From contig NZ_JAFIFQ010000010.1 in assembly GCF_020831925.1 (NCBI RefSeq), positions 1-64,000 of the forward strand: DNA of 64,000 bases, given 5' to 3'. Shown here one piece after another: positions 9,246 to 17,620 of this stretch (position 1 is the first letter of the stretch; each line of letters starts with the position of its first letter). The position numbers were made by a program, and so were the translations under genes. Source of the stretch: Alkalimonas sp. (GTDB lineage: Bacteria > Pseudomonadota > Gammaproteobacteria > Enterobacterales > Alteromonadaceae). The notes beneath the pieces were generated by a model. That model worked only from the letters and a program-made list of their open reading frames with translations. It searched no databases and was not told the origin of the DNA.

Positions 9246-10175
9246 ATGCAAACCGCCTTGCTGTATTTGATGACCGTGCTGATCTGGGGATCCACCTGGT
9301 TTGCCATCGAGTTCCAATTGGGTGAGGTGGCAGTTGAAGTATCGCTGGTCTACCGGTTTGGATTGGCTGCGCTGTTGCTCTGGCTGTGGTGTCTATGGCG
9401 AAAGCTACCGATGCAAATGCCTGCACCCATGCACCTAAGTGTCGCCCTGATGGCGCTGCTGAACTTTGCCCTGAATTATTTCCTGTTGTATCAGGCCCAA
9501 TTGCACCTGACCTCGGCCATGGCCGCCATTGCCTTTTCCACCATGTTGTTGATGAACATTATCAATACCCGGCTGTTTTTTGGTCAGCCGATCGCCAAAC
9601 GGATTTATGCTGGCGCTTTGGTTGGTATCGCCGGTATTGCCGTGCTGTTTGCGCCGGATTTAACCGAGCTGTCGCTGGCCAATACCAGCTTACTGGGTTT
9701 ACTGCTGGTTCTATCCGGCACCTTAAGTGCCTCTTTTGGCAATATGCTCAGTGTGCGCAACTCGCGGCACGGTCTGGCTATCCTGCCAATGAATGCCTGG
9801 GGCATGCTGTATGGTAGCCTGGCGCTGGCAGCCCTGGCGCTGCTAAATGGTAAAACCTTTACCATCAGCAGCGAGCCGGCTTACCTATGGTCACTGCTCT
9901 ATCTATCGGTGTTTGGCTCGGTCATTGCTTTTGGCAGCTATTTTGCGCTGTTAAAACGCATGGGTCCGGAAAAAGCCAGTTACGTTATTGTGCTGTTCCC
10001 TTTAGTGGCTGTGGTGTTCAGCTCTTTGTTTGAAGGTTTCCAGTGGCAAGTGAGCACTGTGGTCGGTTTTTGTCTGGTGCTCACTGGCAATGCACTGGTA
10101 CTCACTCCATTTTACAAACTGAAGCAGCTTTGGTTGCGCTTCAAGCCAGGCAAGCGCCTACCAGTCGTTACTTAG
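9246..10175 (+). CDS. EamA/DMT-family transporter
   Basis: Integral membrane protein of 309 residues with about ten hydrophobic segments and two EamA repeats. It opens with L-I-W-G-S-T-W-F-A, the common start of drug/metabolite exporters. Such proteins export amino acids, bases or other small metabolites; the substrate cannot be read here. The start is the ATG with GGAG six bases upstream (9237-9240); the open frame before it is the antisense of the MocR gene. Its placement opposite a MocR regulator suggests control by that protein. Confidence 0.9.
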   Translation: MQTALLYLMTVLIWGSTWFAIEFQLGEVAVEVSLVYRFGLAALLLWLWCLWRKLPMQMPAPMHLSVALMALLNFALNYFLLYQAQLHLTSAMAAIAFSTMLLMNIINTRLFFGQPIAKRIYAGALVGIAGIAVLFAPDLTELSLANTSLLGLLLVLSGTLSASFGNMLSVRNSRHGLAILPMNAWGMLYGSLALAALALLNGKTFTISSEPAYLWSLLYLSVFGSVIAFGSYFALLKRMGPEKASYVIVLFPLVAVVFSSLFEGFQWQVSTVVGFCLVLTGNALVLTPFYKLKQLWLRFKPGKRLPVVT

Positions 10176-10225
10176 CGCTATACATAGTCTGTTACAAAGG
10201 TTCACAGAATGAACGCTTGATCGTT

Positions 10226-10244
10226 TTTTGAATCTGATTCAAAA
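10226..10244. promoter_or_regulatory. Perfect palindromic operator of the TetR regulator
   Basis: TTTTGAATCTGATTCAAAA is a perfect 19-bp odd-centred palindrome 28 bp before the tetR start. A half copy (TTTTGAATC) recurs at 11018-11026 before the efflux adaptor gene. Length and symmetry fit a TetR dimer site. Confidence 0.65.
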
Positions 10245-10271
10245 TATGCCACCTTATCAACTGAGGTGGTT

Positions 10272-10985
10272 ATGGGTACATCCGAACGCAAACAACGGGA
10301 ACGGGAAGAGCGGGAACAGCTGTTTCTGGATGCTGCTGAGCAATTGATTGCCGAAGAAGGCTTTCTCCAGCTGCAAATGGCCAGGCTGGCCAAAGCCTGT
10401 GATTACGCCACCGGCACCTTATACCAGCATTTTACCTCGAAAGAGGATCTGCTGATGGCGCTGATGGCCCGCCAATCGGCGCTGCATCTGGAACTATTTG
10501 AGCGCATTGAGCAGTGGCAGGCGCCCTCGCGCCAGCGCATTTTTGCCATTTGTGTGGCTGAGCAGGATTTCAACCAGCGCCAGGCCAACTACGTCAAGTT
10601 ATCGCAGTACGTGATGACCGAAGCCGTTTGGGAAAACGCTTCCGAAGCCAGACGGCAGCAATTGCTGCAGTGTGGTCAACCCATTTGCCGCATTGTCAGT
10701 GGCATTGTGCAACAAGCCATCGATGCCGGTGATCTGGATCCTCAGGGTGCCAGTACCATGGAGCTTGCTTATGGTACCTGGGCCTTGTGCCAGGGCAGTC
10801 ATACGCTGGATCATACTCAGGGTTTGCTGGAAGCTTTTTCCATTCCGCGCGGACCTATGACCATGTACCGCAATATGAACCGGTTACTGAACGGTATGCA
10901 GTGGCAGCCGCTGCTGGATCTCAGTCAACCCAAAGTGCTGCAACAATTGGTGCAGCATATCGAACAGCATTTAGGGATTGCATAA
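10272..10985 (+). CDS. TetR-family regulator of the RND efflux pump
   Basis: 237-residue TetR-type repressor. The N-terminal helix-turn-helix (about residues 25-60) includes M-A-R-L-A-K-A-C-D-Y-A-T-G-T-L-Y-Q-H-F-T-S-K-E-D-L-L. The C-terminal helical ligand domain is unlike any I can name. GAGG sits just before the ATG at 10272; the GTG two codons earlier is less likely. It is followed at 75 bp by RND adaptor and pump genes on the same strand, so local control of the pump is the natural reading. Confidence 0.92.
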   Translation: MGTSERKQREREEREQLFLDAAEQLIAEEGFLQLQMARLAKACDYATGTLYQHFTSKEDLLMALMARQSALHLELFERIEQWQAPSRQRIFAICVAEQDFNQRQANYVKLSQYVMTEAVWENASEARRQQLLQCGQPICRIVSGIVQQAIDAGDLDPQGASTMELAYGTWALCQGSHTLDHTQGLLEAFSIPRGPMTMYRNMNRLLNGMQWQPLLDLSQPKVLQQLVQHIEQHLGIA

Positions 10986-11017
10986 CAGCCTGGAAGTCTC
11001 CTGGCCCTGCATCGTTT

Positions 11018-11026
11018 TTTTGAATC
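11018..11026. promoter_or_regulatory. Half-operator before RND adaptor gene
   Basis: TTTTGAATC, preceded by ATCGTTT as in the full operator at 10226-10244, lies 35 bp before the adaptor start. It may be a second, weaker site for the TetR protein. Confidence 0.35.
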
Positions 11027-11060
11027 AGTTGGCTGCATAGCAGCCTATCAAGGAGTCATC

Positions 11061-12179
11061 ATGTTTAAGCGCATGAGTCTGATGTTAGTTGCCGTACTCA
11101 TCGTATTTGGCGGCATTTTTGGTTACAAAGCCATCGGCAATCACTTTATGAATCAATTTTTCGACAACATGCCAATGCCAACCGCCAGCATTACTGCTAC
11201 CAAAGCAGAACCGGACCGTTGGGAGGCTGCGATCAGCGCAGTGGGCAGCTTTGTTGCAAGGCAAGGCACCGAGCTGACCAGCGAGACCAGCGGTATTGTG
11301 CGGGAAATTTTGTTTGAAAGCGGTGCCGCAGTAGAAAAAGGCCAGCTGCTGGTCAAACTGGATGACAGCATCGACCAGCCCGAGCTGGCCCGCTTGCAGG
11401 CCGCCGAGAAACTGGCACACATCGAGTTAAACCGCAACCAGCGCTTGTTTCAGGAGCGCAGTGTGTCCGAGCTGGACCTGCGTCGTCGTGAAAGCGAGGC
11501 TGAGCAGGCAGCCGCTGCAGTTCGAATGCAGCAAGCACGTATTGCGCAAAAAGAAATCCGTGCGCCTTTTAGTGGCATTCTTGGCATTCGGCGGGTGAAC
11601 TTAGGCCAGTTGCTATCACCCGGCTCGGCGGTGGTCTCACTGGAGGCTCTGGACCCGGTCTATGTAAACTTCACCCTGCCCGAGCAGCGGCTGTCGCAAA
11701 TTCATGTCGGCCAGCAGGTACGGGTTCGGGTCGATGCCCATCAGGAACAGGCGTTTGAGGGTGAAATCACCGCAATCGCGCCTGGTGTTCGCCCTTCCAG
11801 TCGCAGTGTAGAAATCCAGGCCACCCTGCAAAACCCGGAGCACCAGCTGCGTCCAGGCATGTTTGGCCGGGTCGAAGTACTAACCGGTCAGGTGCAGGAC
11901 GTGTTGTTGGTGCCTCAGACGGCGATTCAGTTCAATACCTATGGCAATTCGGTCTTTGTGCTGCGTGAAGAAGACGGCCAGTTAAAAGCCTTCCAGCGCT
12001 TTGTCCAAACCGGCGAGACCCGAGGTGACTTAATCAATGTGCTCAGCGGTCTGGAGTCAGGTGACCAGGTCGCGACTTCGGGCCTGTTAAAGCTGCGTAA
12101 TGGTGCTGCGGTGAAAGTCAGTGACAATGGCAATGCGCAACCAAGCGCTGAGCTGAATCCGCAACCGGCCAACCAATAA
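11061..12179 (+). CDS. RND efflux periplasmic adaptor (membrane fusion protein)
   Basis: 372-residue HlyD/AcrA-type adaptor. An N-terminal membrane anchor (residues 5-25) lacks a lipobox cysteine. A lipoyl/barrel-sandwich half follows (V-G-S-F-V-A-R-Q-G-T-E-L-T-S-E-T-S-G), then an alpha-helical hairpin (about 105-155), the second lipoyl half with I-R-A-P-F-S-G, and beta-barrel and membrane-proximal domains. It links the inner-membrane pump to an outer-membrane channel. AAGGAG precedes the ATG. The pump gene follows after 11 bp; no outer-membrane factor is encoded here, so a TolC elsewhere must be used. Confidence 0.93.
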   Translation: MFKRMSLMLVAVLIVFGGIFGYKAIGNHFMNQFFDNMPMPTASITATKAEPDRWEAAISAVGSFVARQGTELTSETSGIVREILFESGAAVEKGQLLVKLDDSIDQPELARLQAAEKLAHIELNRNQRLFQERSVSELDLRRRESEAEQAAAAVRMQQARIAQKEIRAPFSGILGIRRVNLGQLLSPGSAVVSLEALDPVYVNFTLPEQRLSQIHVGQQVRVRVDAHQEQAFEGEITAIAPGVRPSSRSVEIQATLQNPEHQLRPGMFGRVEVLTGQVQDVLLVPQTAIQFNTYGNSVFVLREEDGQLKAFQRFVQTGETRGDLINVLSGLESGDQVATSGLLKLRNGAAVKVSDNGNAQPSAELNPQPANQ

Positions 12180-12190
12180 GGAATTCAAAG

Positions 12191-15100
12191 ATGCGTTTTA
12201 CCGACGTCTTTATCCGTAAGCCCGTGCTGGCAACGGTGGTTAGCCTCTTTATTGTGCTGCTGGGGCTGCGTTCTTTATTCGATATGAATGTGCGCCAGTT
12301 TCCGGAAATTAAAAATGCTGTGGTCACCGTATCTACCACCTACATTGGTGCCGATGCCGACCTGATCCAGGGCTTTATTACCAGTCCGCTGGAGCGGGAA
12401 ATTGCAGCCGCTGAAGGCATCGATTACATCGTGTCGACTTCTGTCGCCGGCATGAGCTCGATTGAGGCTTACCTGCGGCTGGATTACGATCCGAATGAAG
12501 CCCTGACTCAGATTGCCGCTCAGGTCAACAAAGTACGCTCCGAGCTGCCGGAAAATGCCCGGGATCCTGTGGTCAATCTGAAAGTTGGCCAGGATGTAGC
12601 TGCCATGTACCTGTCGTTTTACAGTGAGGTGCTCGGCAACAACCAAATCACCGACTATCTGGTACGGGTGGTTGAACCTCAGCTGGCGACCATTCCCGGG
12701 GTGCAACGGGCAGAAATCCTCGGTGCCCGTACCTTTGCCATGCGGATCTGGCTGGATCCAAACCGGATGGCCTCGCTGGGCGTCACCGGCAGTGATGTGA
12801 CTCAGGCCCTGCGTAGCAATAATGTGCTGGCAGCCCTTGGCCGCACCAAAGGCCAAATGGTAGCGGTAGATTTAAATGCAGCCACCGATCTTCGCAGTGT
12901 GGCAGAATTTGAGCAACTGGTGGTCCGCACCGATCAGGATGCACTGGTGCGTTTAATGGACATTGCCGAAGTCGAGCTTGGTGCCGAAAGCTACGAGAGC
13001 TCGGTCAGCTTTAATGGCCTGGCTGCCACCTTTATGGGCATCGAAATTGCGCCGGATGCCAATGCGCTGGATGTGATTGCCGATGTGCGCCGCATTTGGG
13101 ACAACGACATTATCCCACAGTTGCCGGAAGGACTCAGCGCCGATATTCCGTACGATTCTACCGAGTACATTGAAAACGCCATCAACGAAGTGGTGGTCTC
13201 CATCGTACTGGCACTGCTGATCGTAGTATTGGTGATCTATGCTTTTTTAGGCTCGATGCGCAGTGTCATTATCCCGGCCATCGCTATCCCGGTTTCCCTG
13301 GTCGGTACCTTTTTCTTAATGTGGCTAATGGGCTTTTCCATCAACCTGCTCACTCTGCTGGCCATGGTGCTGGCCATTGGTATCGTGGTCGATGATGCCA
13401 TCATCATGCTGGAGAACATTCACCGCTTTATGGAAGAAGGCAAGTCGAGGATCGAGGCGGCTATTTTGGGTGCCCGTCAGTTGGCCTGGCCCATTATCGC
13501 CATGTCCACCACCTTGGTAGCGGTCTTTATTCCGATTGGCTTTGTCGGTGGACTGACCGGCGTGCTCTTTGTTGAGTTTGCCTTTACTCTGGCCGCCACG
13601 GTGATTTTATCCGGCGTAGTCGCATTGACACTCTCTCCGGTGATGTGTGCTTACATTTTAAAAGCGCATAAATCCGAAGCAGACAAACCACGCCTGGAAG
13701 CTTGGCTGGACCGACGTTTTGCCAGTCTGCGCCGCGGTTACCAAAAGCAACTGCATGGTGCCTTGAACTACCTGCCGGTACTGCTCACCTTTGGCGGTAT
13801 TGTGCTGGTGTCCTGCTACTTTTTGTTTGTTACCAGCCCATCCGAGCTGGAGCCAGCCGAGGATCAGGGCTTTGTGTTTTCGATTCTGTCGGCCGACAGT
13901 TACGCCACGCTGGATTATCTGGAACGCAATACCAAGGAATTAAACCGGCTGCTGGATGATATTCCTGAACTGGAAAACGTATTTATCATCAATGGTATGG
14001 GTGGTACCAACACGGCCATTGCAGGCCTGGTATTATCCCCTTGGGATCAGCGCAGCCGCAGCACGCAGCAAGTGCTGGAAACACAGATTCAGCCATTTCT
14101 GGACAACCTGCCTGGCCTGAACAGCTTTGCCCTGGTGCCCCCATCTCTGCCTTCACCAGGCGGCGGCTTGCCGGTGGAGTTTGTGATTGGCTCCACCCAG
14201 CCGTTTGAAGCCCTGCAGGAAGTAGCGCAACAAGTGATGGGCCGTGCCATGGCCAGTGGTCGCTTTATCTTTGTCGACAACGATCTGAAGATCGACCGGC
14301 CACGCCAGACGGTGCATGTAGACCGCGATAAAGCCGCCCTGATGGGGGTCAGTATGCAACAAATCGCCGCCGATCTCGGCAGCTTACTGGCCGGTGCTGA
14401 TGCCGGGCGCTTTGCGCTGGACAACCGCTCCTACCGGGTTATTCCGCAAGTTGAACGGGTTGAACGCTTAAACCCAGAGCAGCTGAAAAACTACTACACC
14501 CGCAACCGGGATGGCGAGCTGGTGCCTCTGTCTACCTTGATCACGTTGGAAGAAAGCGTGCAACCACAAGCTTTGAAAGGCTTTCAGCAGCTGAACGCAG
14601 TGAAGATTTCTGGCCTGCCCCGCCCTGGTGTGCCTTTGGGCGAAGCCTTAGCCGTACTGGAAGACATTGCTGCCGAAGTGCTACCAGCGGGTTATACCGT
14701 GGATTACGCCGGTCAATCACGCCAGTACAAGGCAGAAGGTCAGCAACTGGTGATCACCTTCTTCTTTGCTTTGATCGTGATCTTCCTGGTACTGGCCGCC
14801 CAGTTTGAGTCCTTTAAAAATGCGGTGATCATTCTGGTGACAGTACCAATGAGTGTATGTGGTGCCTTGATCTTTATCAGCCTCGGCTTTACCAGTCTGA
14901 ATATTTATACCCAGGTCGGTTTGCTTACCCTGGTGGGCCTGATCGCCAAGCACGGTATCTTGATTGTCGAGTTTGCCAATCAGCTGCAACAGGAAGGGCG
15001 CAGCAAACGTGAAGCTATCGAAGAAGCGACCGCGGTGCGTCTGCGGCCTATTCTGATGACCACTGCCGCTACCGTGCTCGCCATGATCCCGCTATTGATG

Positions 15101-15268
15101 GCAAGCGGAGCGGGTGCCGCTTCGCGCTATGCCATGGGGCTGGTGATTGCCAGCGGCATGACCATAGGGACGGCCTTCACCTTGTTTGTGGTACCAGCCA
15201 TGTACCTGCTGTTGGCACGGGATCTAAGCACCGACCCGGATAACAGCGAGCCCGTAACAGCAAGTTAA
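12191..15268 (+). CDS. RND multidrug efflux permease (HAE1-type)
   Basis: 1025-residue AcrB-family inner-membrane proton antiporter. The order is TM1, a first periplasmic porter domain, TM2-6, TM7, a second porter domain and TM8-12. The proton-relay pair D401-D402 is in G-I-V-V-D-D-A-I-I in TM4. The start F-I-R-K-P-V-L-A is typical. The sequence looks nearer to MexW/VexH-like pumps than to AcrB, but this is from memory. Substrates are probably amphiphilic drugs. Co-transcribed with the adaptor and followed by a strong terminator. Confidence 0.94.
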   Translation: MRFTDVFIRKPVLATVVSLFIVLLGLRSLFDMNVRQFPEIKNAVVTVSTTYIGADADLIQGFITSPLEREIAAAEGIDYIVSTSVAGMSSIEAYLRLDYDPNEALTQIAAQVNKVRSELPENARDPVVNLKVGQDVAAMYLSFYSEVLGNNQITDYLVRVVEPQLATIPGVQRAEILGARTFAMRIWLDPNRMASLGVTGSDVTQALRSNNVLAALGRTKGQMVAVDLNAATDLRSVAEFEQLVVRTDQDALVRLMDIAEVELGAESYESSVSFNGLAATFMGIEIAPDANALDVIADVRRIWDNDIIPQLPEGLSADIPYDSTEYIENAINEVVVSIVLALLIVVLVIYAFLGSMRSVIIPAIAIPVSLVGTFFLMWLMGFSINLLTLLAMVLAIGIVVDDAIIMLENIHRFMEEGKSRIEAAILGARQLAWPIIAMSTTLVAVFIPIGFVGGLTGVLFVEFAFTLAATVILSGVVALTLSPVMCAYILKAHKSEADKPRLEAWLDRRFASLRRGYQKQLHGALNYLPVLLTFGGIVLVSCYFLFVTSPSELEPAEDQGFVFSILSADSYATLDYLERNTKELNRLLDDIPELENVFIINGMGGTNTAIAGLVLSPWDQRSRSTQQVLETQIQPFLDNLPGLNSFALVPPSLPSPGGGLPVEFVIGSTQPFEALQEVAQQVMGRAMASGRFIFVDNDLKIDRPRQTVHVDRDKAALMGVSMQQIAADLGSLLAGADAGRFALDNRSYRVIPQVERVERLNPEQLKNYYTRNRDGELVPLSTLITLEESVQPQALKGFQQLNAVKISGLPRPGVPLGEALAVLEDIAAEVLPAGYTVDYAGQSRQYKAEGQQLVITFFFALIVIFLVLAAQFESFKNAVIILVTVPMSVCGALIFISLGFTSLNIYTQVGLLTLVGLIAKHGILIVEFANQLQQEGRSKREAIEEATAVRLRPILMTTAATVLAMIPLLMASGAGAASRYAMGLVIASGMTIGTAFTLFVVPAMYLLLARDLSTDPDNSEPVTAS

Positions 15269-15307
15269 GCGTTCTCTTTGGCCGGGGTTTTGCCCGGCCT
15301 TGCCCAC

Positions 15308-15334
15308 ACCAGCGACTCTGTCGCTGGTTTTTTT
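15308..15334 (+). terminator. Rho-independent terminator of the RND operon
   Basis: Perfect 9-bp stem ACCAGCGAC/GTCGCTGGT with a TCT loop, followed by a run of T. It lies 40 bp after the pump stop. A GC-rich stem (GGCCGGG/CCCGGCC) just before it at about 15281-15300 has no T run. Confidence 0.85.
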
Positions 15335-15351
15335 ATCTTGAAATCATGAGA

Positions 15352-16191
15352 TTAACGACGAGCCAGTTGCTGCATCAACCGTTGGCTGTGCTCAAGCACC
15401 TTGGCATTGGCTGTCGTTTTACTAAGCTGCAGATACAGCAGATGGCACAAATGTTGAGCACCAAGCTGCTCCAATAATGGATCAAGTCGCGGGCTGCTGT
15501 CGCCAGCCAGCACATACAAAGGAGTTTGCACCAATAGGCTTAAAGGATTGGTTTTGAAAGCAGTCAACGATATCAGTTGAACTTTTTGTGACTTCAGTCC
15601 GCGCGCCAGTCGCAACACATCCTGATTTTCACCGCTTTGCGAGATGGCAAAAAGCACACTCTGCTCAGACAGTTGAGCACTGTATTGCATTTGCACTGCA
15701 GGGTCCGGATGATAGCACACGGTTTTTCCCAGTTGCTGCAATCGAAAAGCAAAGTCAGCAGCTACCAGGCCGGAGCCGCCAAAACCTACCAATAAAATTT
15801 TATCTGCACCATCCAGCAGTTGCGTTGCACGCGTTAGCGTTTTCTGTTCGTTGATTTCCAGCAAAGCTCGGTAACTGGCCTGCAGTTGCAGTTGGAACTG
15901 TTCTACTTCAGCTAATGGTGCTTTCTTTTGGTCACTGCTCTCTTCCCGGCTCAAACTGGATTGCGCCACCAAAGCTTCGCTGACCGCCAGCTTGAAATCC
16001 GGATAGCCTTTGTAACCTACCTTCTGGCAAAACTTCACTACGCTGGATTGACTCACTCCCACAGCATCTGCCAATTGCTGCGATGAGTAGTCACGAAGTA
16101 AATGCGAGTTATCCAGAATAAAGTCAGCAAGTTTGCGTTCAATAGCAGACATCTGGTCTTGCAAACCTCTGATTTTCAGTAGACACACCAT
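15352..16191 (-). CDS. murR: RpiR-family regulator with SIS domain (MurR-like)
   Basis: 279-residue regulator: N-terminal RpiR helix-turn-helix (residues 1-75, with Q-L-A-D-A-V-G-V-S-Q-S-S-V-V-K-F-C-Q-K-V-G-Y-K-G-Y as the key region) and a C-terminal sugar-isomerase (SIS) domain from about 110 that binds phosphosugars. In E. coli MurR, of this family, represses murQP and responds to MurNAc-6-P. Here it is the last gene of a minus-strand run containing murQ, 75 bp after lysA, so MurNAc-6-P sensing is likely but not proven. No clear Shine-Dalgarno precedes the ATG; the M-V-C-L-L-K-I-R start aligns with relatives. Confidence 0.88.
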   Translation of the reverse strand: MVCLLKIRGLQDQMSAIERKLADFILDNSHLLRDYSSQQLADAVGVSQSSVVKFCQKVGYKGYPDFKLAVSEALVAQSSLSREESSDQKKAPLAEVEQFQLQLQASYRALLEINEQKTLTRATQLLDGADKILLVGFGGSGLVAADFAFRLQQLGKTVCYHPDPAVQMQYSAQLSEQSVLFAISQSGENQDVLRLARGLKSQKVQLISLTAFKTNPLSLLVQTPLYVLAGDSSPRLDPLLEQLGAQHLCHLLYLQLSKTTANAKVLEHSQRLMQQLARR

Positions 16192-16266
16192 ATTGTTTTT
16201 GTACTCGTGTTAAGCCAGGGCCAGCAGCGCTACTATAACCTGAACAGCCAGCTCCGGTAAACAATG

Positions 16267-17520
16267 TTAAAAATCTGGCATCTGATCCCAACTCAGCTGC
16301 TCCTCAATCTCAATACGACGGCGTACCAGCGCCGATTGCTGGCCGGATACCAGTATTTCCGGCACCAATGCCCTGGTGTTGTAGCAGGACGCCATCACAG
16401 CGCCATAGGCACCCGCCTGGCCAATGGCCACCGTTTCGCCGGGAGTAAGCTCAGGCAGAGACTGCCCTATACTGAAAGTATCGCCAGTCTCACAGATCGG
16501 GCCAACCACATCGTAGCGCTGACTGACTCGCTCCGAATCTAGCTGTACCGGCCAAATATCGTGCACAGCCCCGTACATGGCAGGACGCAGCAAATCATTC
16601 ATCGCCGCATCCAAAATCAAAAAAGTCTTGCCAGGTCCCTGCTTGACGTACTCCACCTGGCAAAGCAACACACCGGCATTGGCCGCCAGTGAACGCCCTG
16701 GCTCTAAAATCAACCGGCAGCCCTTGTTGGCAAAGTGCTGTCGCACCAGCGCCATGTAATCATCAATCGAAACCGCTTGCCGGGCATCCGGGTACAAAAT
16801 GCCAAGGCCTCCGCCAAGGTCAATGGTATCGATGGGGTGACCCAGCGCCTGCAAACGTTCCACCAGCTCCAACATACGCTTAAAGGCAGCCTGATAAGGC
16901 GCTAAATCGGTAATTTGCGAGCCGATATGCATATCGACGCCCTGAATACGGATCCCCGGCAACTCTGCTGCCAGTGCATACACCTGCTCCACCTGCTGCC
17001 AACTGATGCCAAATTTGTTTTCTGCTTTGCCGGTGGCAATTTTTTCGTGGGTACCGGCATCGACATCCGGATTGACCCGGATAGCAATCGCAGCCTCCTG
17101 GCAAAGGGCTGTTGCCACCTCACTTAACCGCTGCAACTCGGGGATGGACTCGACATTAAATTGCAAAATCCCGGCTTTCAGTGCCAGCGCCATATCAGCC
17201 TTGGTTTTACCAACCCCGGAGTAGACAATACGATTTGCAGCAAAACCGGCAGCCAATGCCCGTTGCAACTCGCCGACCGAGACCACATCAGCCCCGGCAC
17301 CTGCAGCGGCAAACAACTGCAATACCGCCAGATTGGAGTTGGCTTTGACGGCAAAGCAAATCAGCGCATCCAAACCGGTTGCGGCTTGCTGATAAGCCTG
17401 TAAATTGGTCAGTAACTGGGCTTTGGAATACACATAACAGGGGGAACCGTATTGCTGCAGCAAAGCCTGGGCGGATAGCTGCTCGATATGCAGCTGTTGC
17501 TGCTGGTAGCCAATGGCCAT
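16267..17520 (-). CDS. lysA: Diaminopimelate decarboxylase
   Basis: 417-residue PLP enzyme of the alanine-racemase-like fold; converts meso-diaminopimelate to L-lysine plus CO2. The PLP lysine is K59 in C-F-A-V-K-A-N-S-N. The H-I-G-S-Q region, E-P-G-R-S-L and the active-site cysteine in P-I-C-E-T-G-D-T-F are present. GGAG precedes the ATG. It sits between murQ (100 bp upstream) and the murR-like gene on the same strand, not beside dapF as is usual in this class, and two GAAT-N5-ATTC boxes overlap its promoter region. That points to use of diaminopimelate freed from cell wall. Whether a second, biosynthetic lysA exists is unknown. Confidence 0.95.
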   Translation of the reverse strand: MAIGYQQQQLHIEQLSAQALLQQYGSPCYVYSKAQLLTNLQAYQQAATGLDALICFAVKANSNLAVLQLFAAAGAGADVVSVGELQRALAAGFAANRIVYSGVGKTKADMALALKAGILQFNVESIPELQRLSEVATALCQEAAIAIRVNPDVDAGTHEKIATGKAENKFGISWQQVEQVYALAAELPGIRIQGVDMHIGSQITDLAPYQAAFKRMLELVERLQALGHPIDTIDLGGGLGILYPDARQAVSIDDYMALVRQHFANKGCRLILEPGRSLAANAGVLLCQVEYVKQGPGKTFLILDAAMNDLLRPAMYGAVHDIWPVQLDSERVSQRYDVVGPICETGDTFSIGQSLPELTPGETVAIGQAGAYGAVMASCYNTRALVPEILVSGQQSALVRRRIEIEEQLSWDQMPDF

Positions 17521-17541
17521 GTAGGGACTCCTGAACGGGCA

Positions 17542-17554
17542 GAATTATTTATTC
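17542..17554. promoter_or_regulatory. GAAT-N5-ATTC box upstream of lysA (distal from murQ)
   Basis: GAATTATTTATTC, flanked by A and T that extend the symmetry. Centred 28 bp upstream of the lysA ATG and exactly 30 bp from the next box. Confidence 0.55.
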
Positions 17555-17571
17555 TAAATGATAGCTGTACA

Positions 17572-17584
17572 GAATAAATTATTC
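17572..17584. promoter_or_regulatory. Perfect GAATAA-A-TTATTC palindrome upstream of lysA
   Basis: GAATAAATTATTC is a perfect odd-centred 13-bp palindrome. Its centre is 30 bp, about three helical turns, from the neighbouring box. It is a candidate site for the RpiR-type protein encoded two genes downstream. Confidence 0.6.
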
Positions 17585-17620
17585 CACCCCTATTGCAGGG
17601 GTGATCGATTGTTTTTTTAG

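Noticed and set aside
12275..12856. 193-codon frame antisense to the RND pump
   Set aside because: The sense strand encodes a clear AcrB-family protein over the whole stretch.
17585..17617. CACCCC/GGGGTG hairpin followed by T7 after murQ
   Set aside because: The T run is eight bases from the stem on the plus strand and there is none on the minus strand, where the genes run; it is too weak to call a terminator between murQ and lysA.
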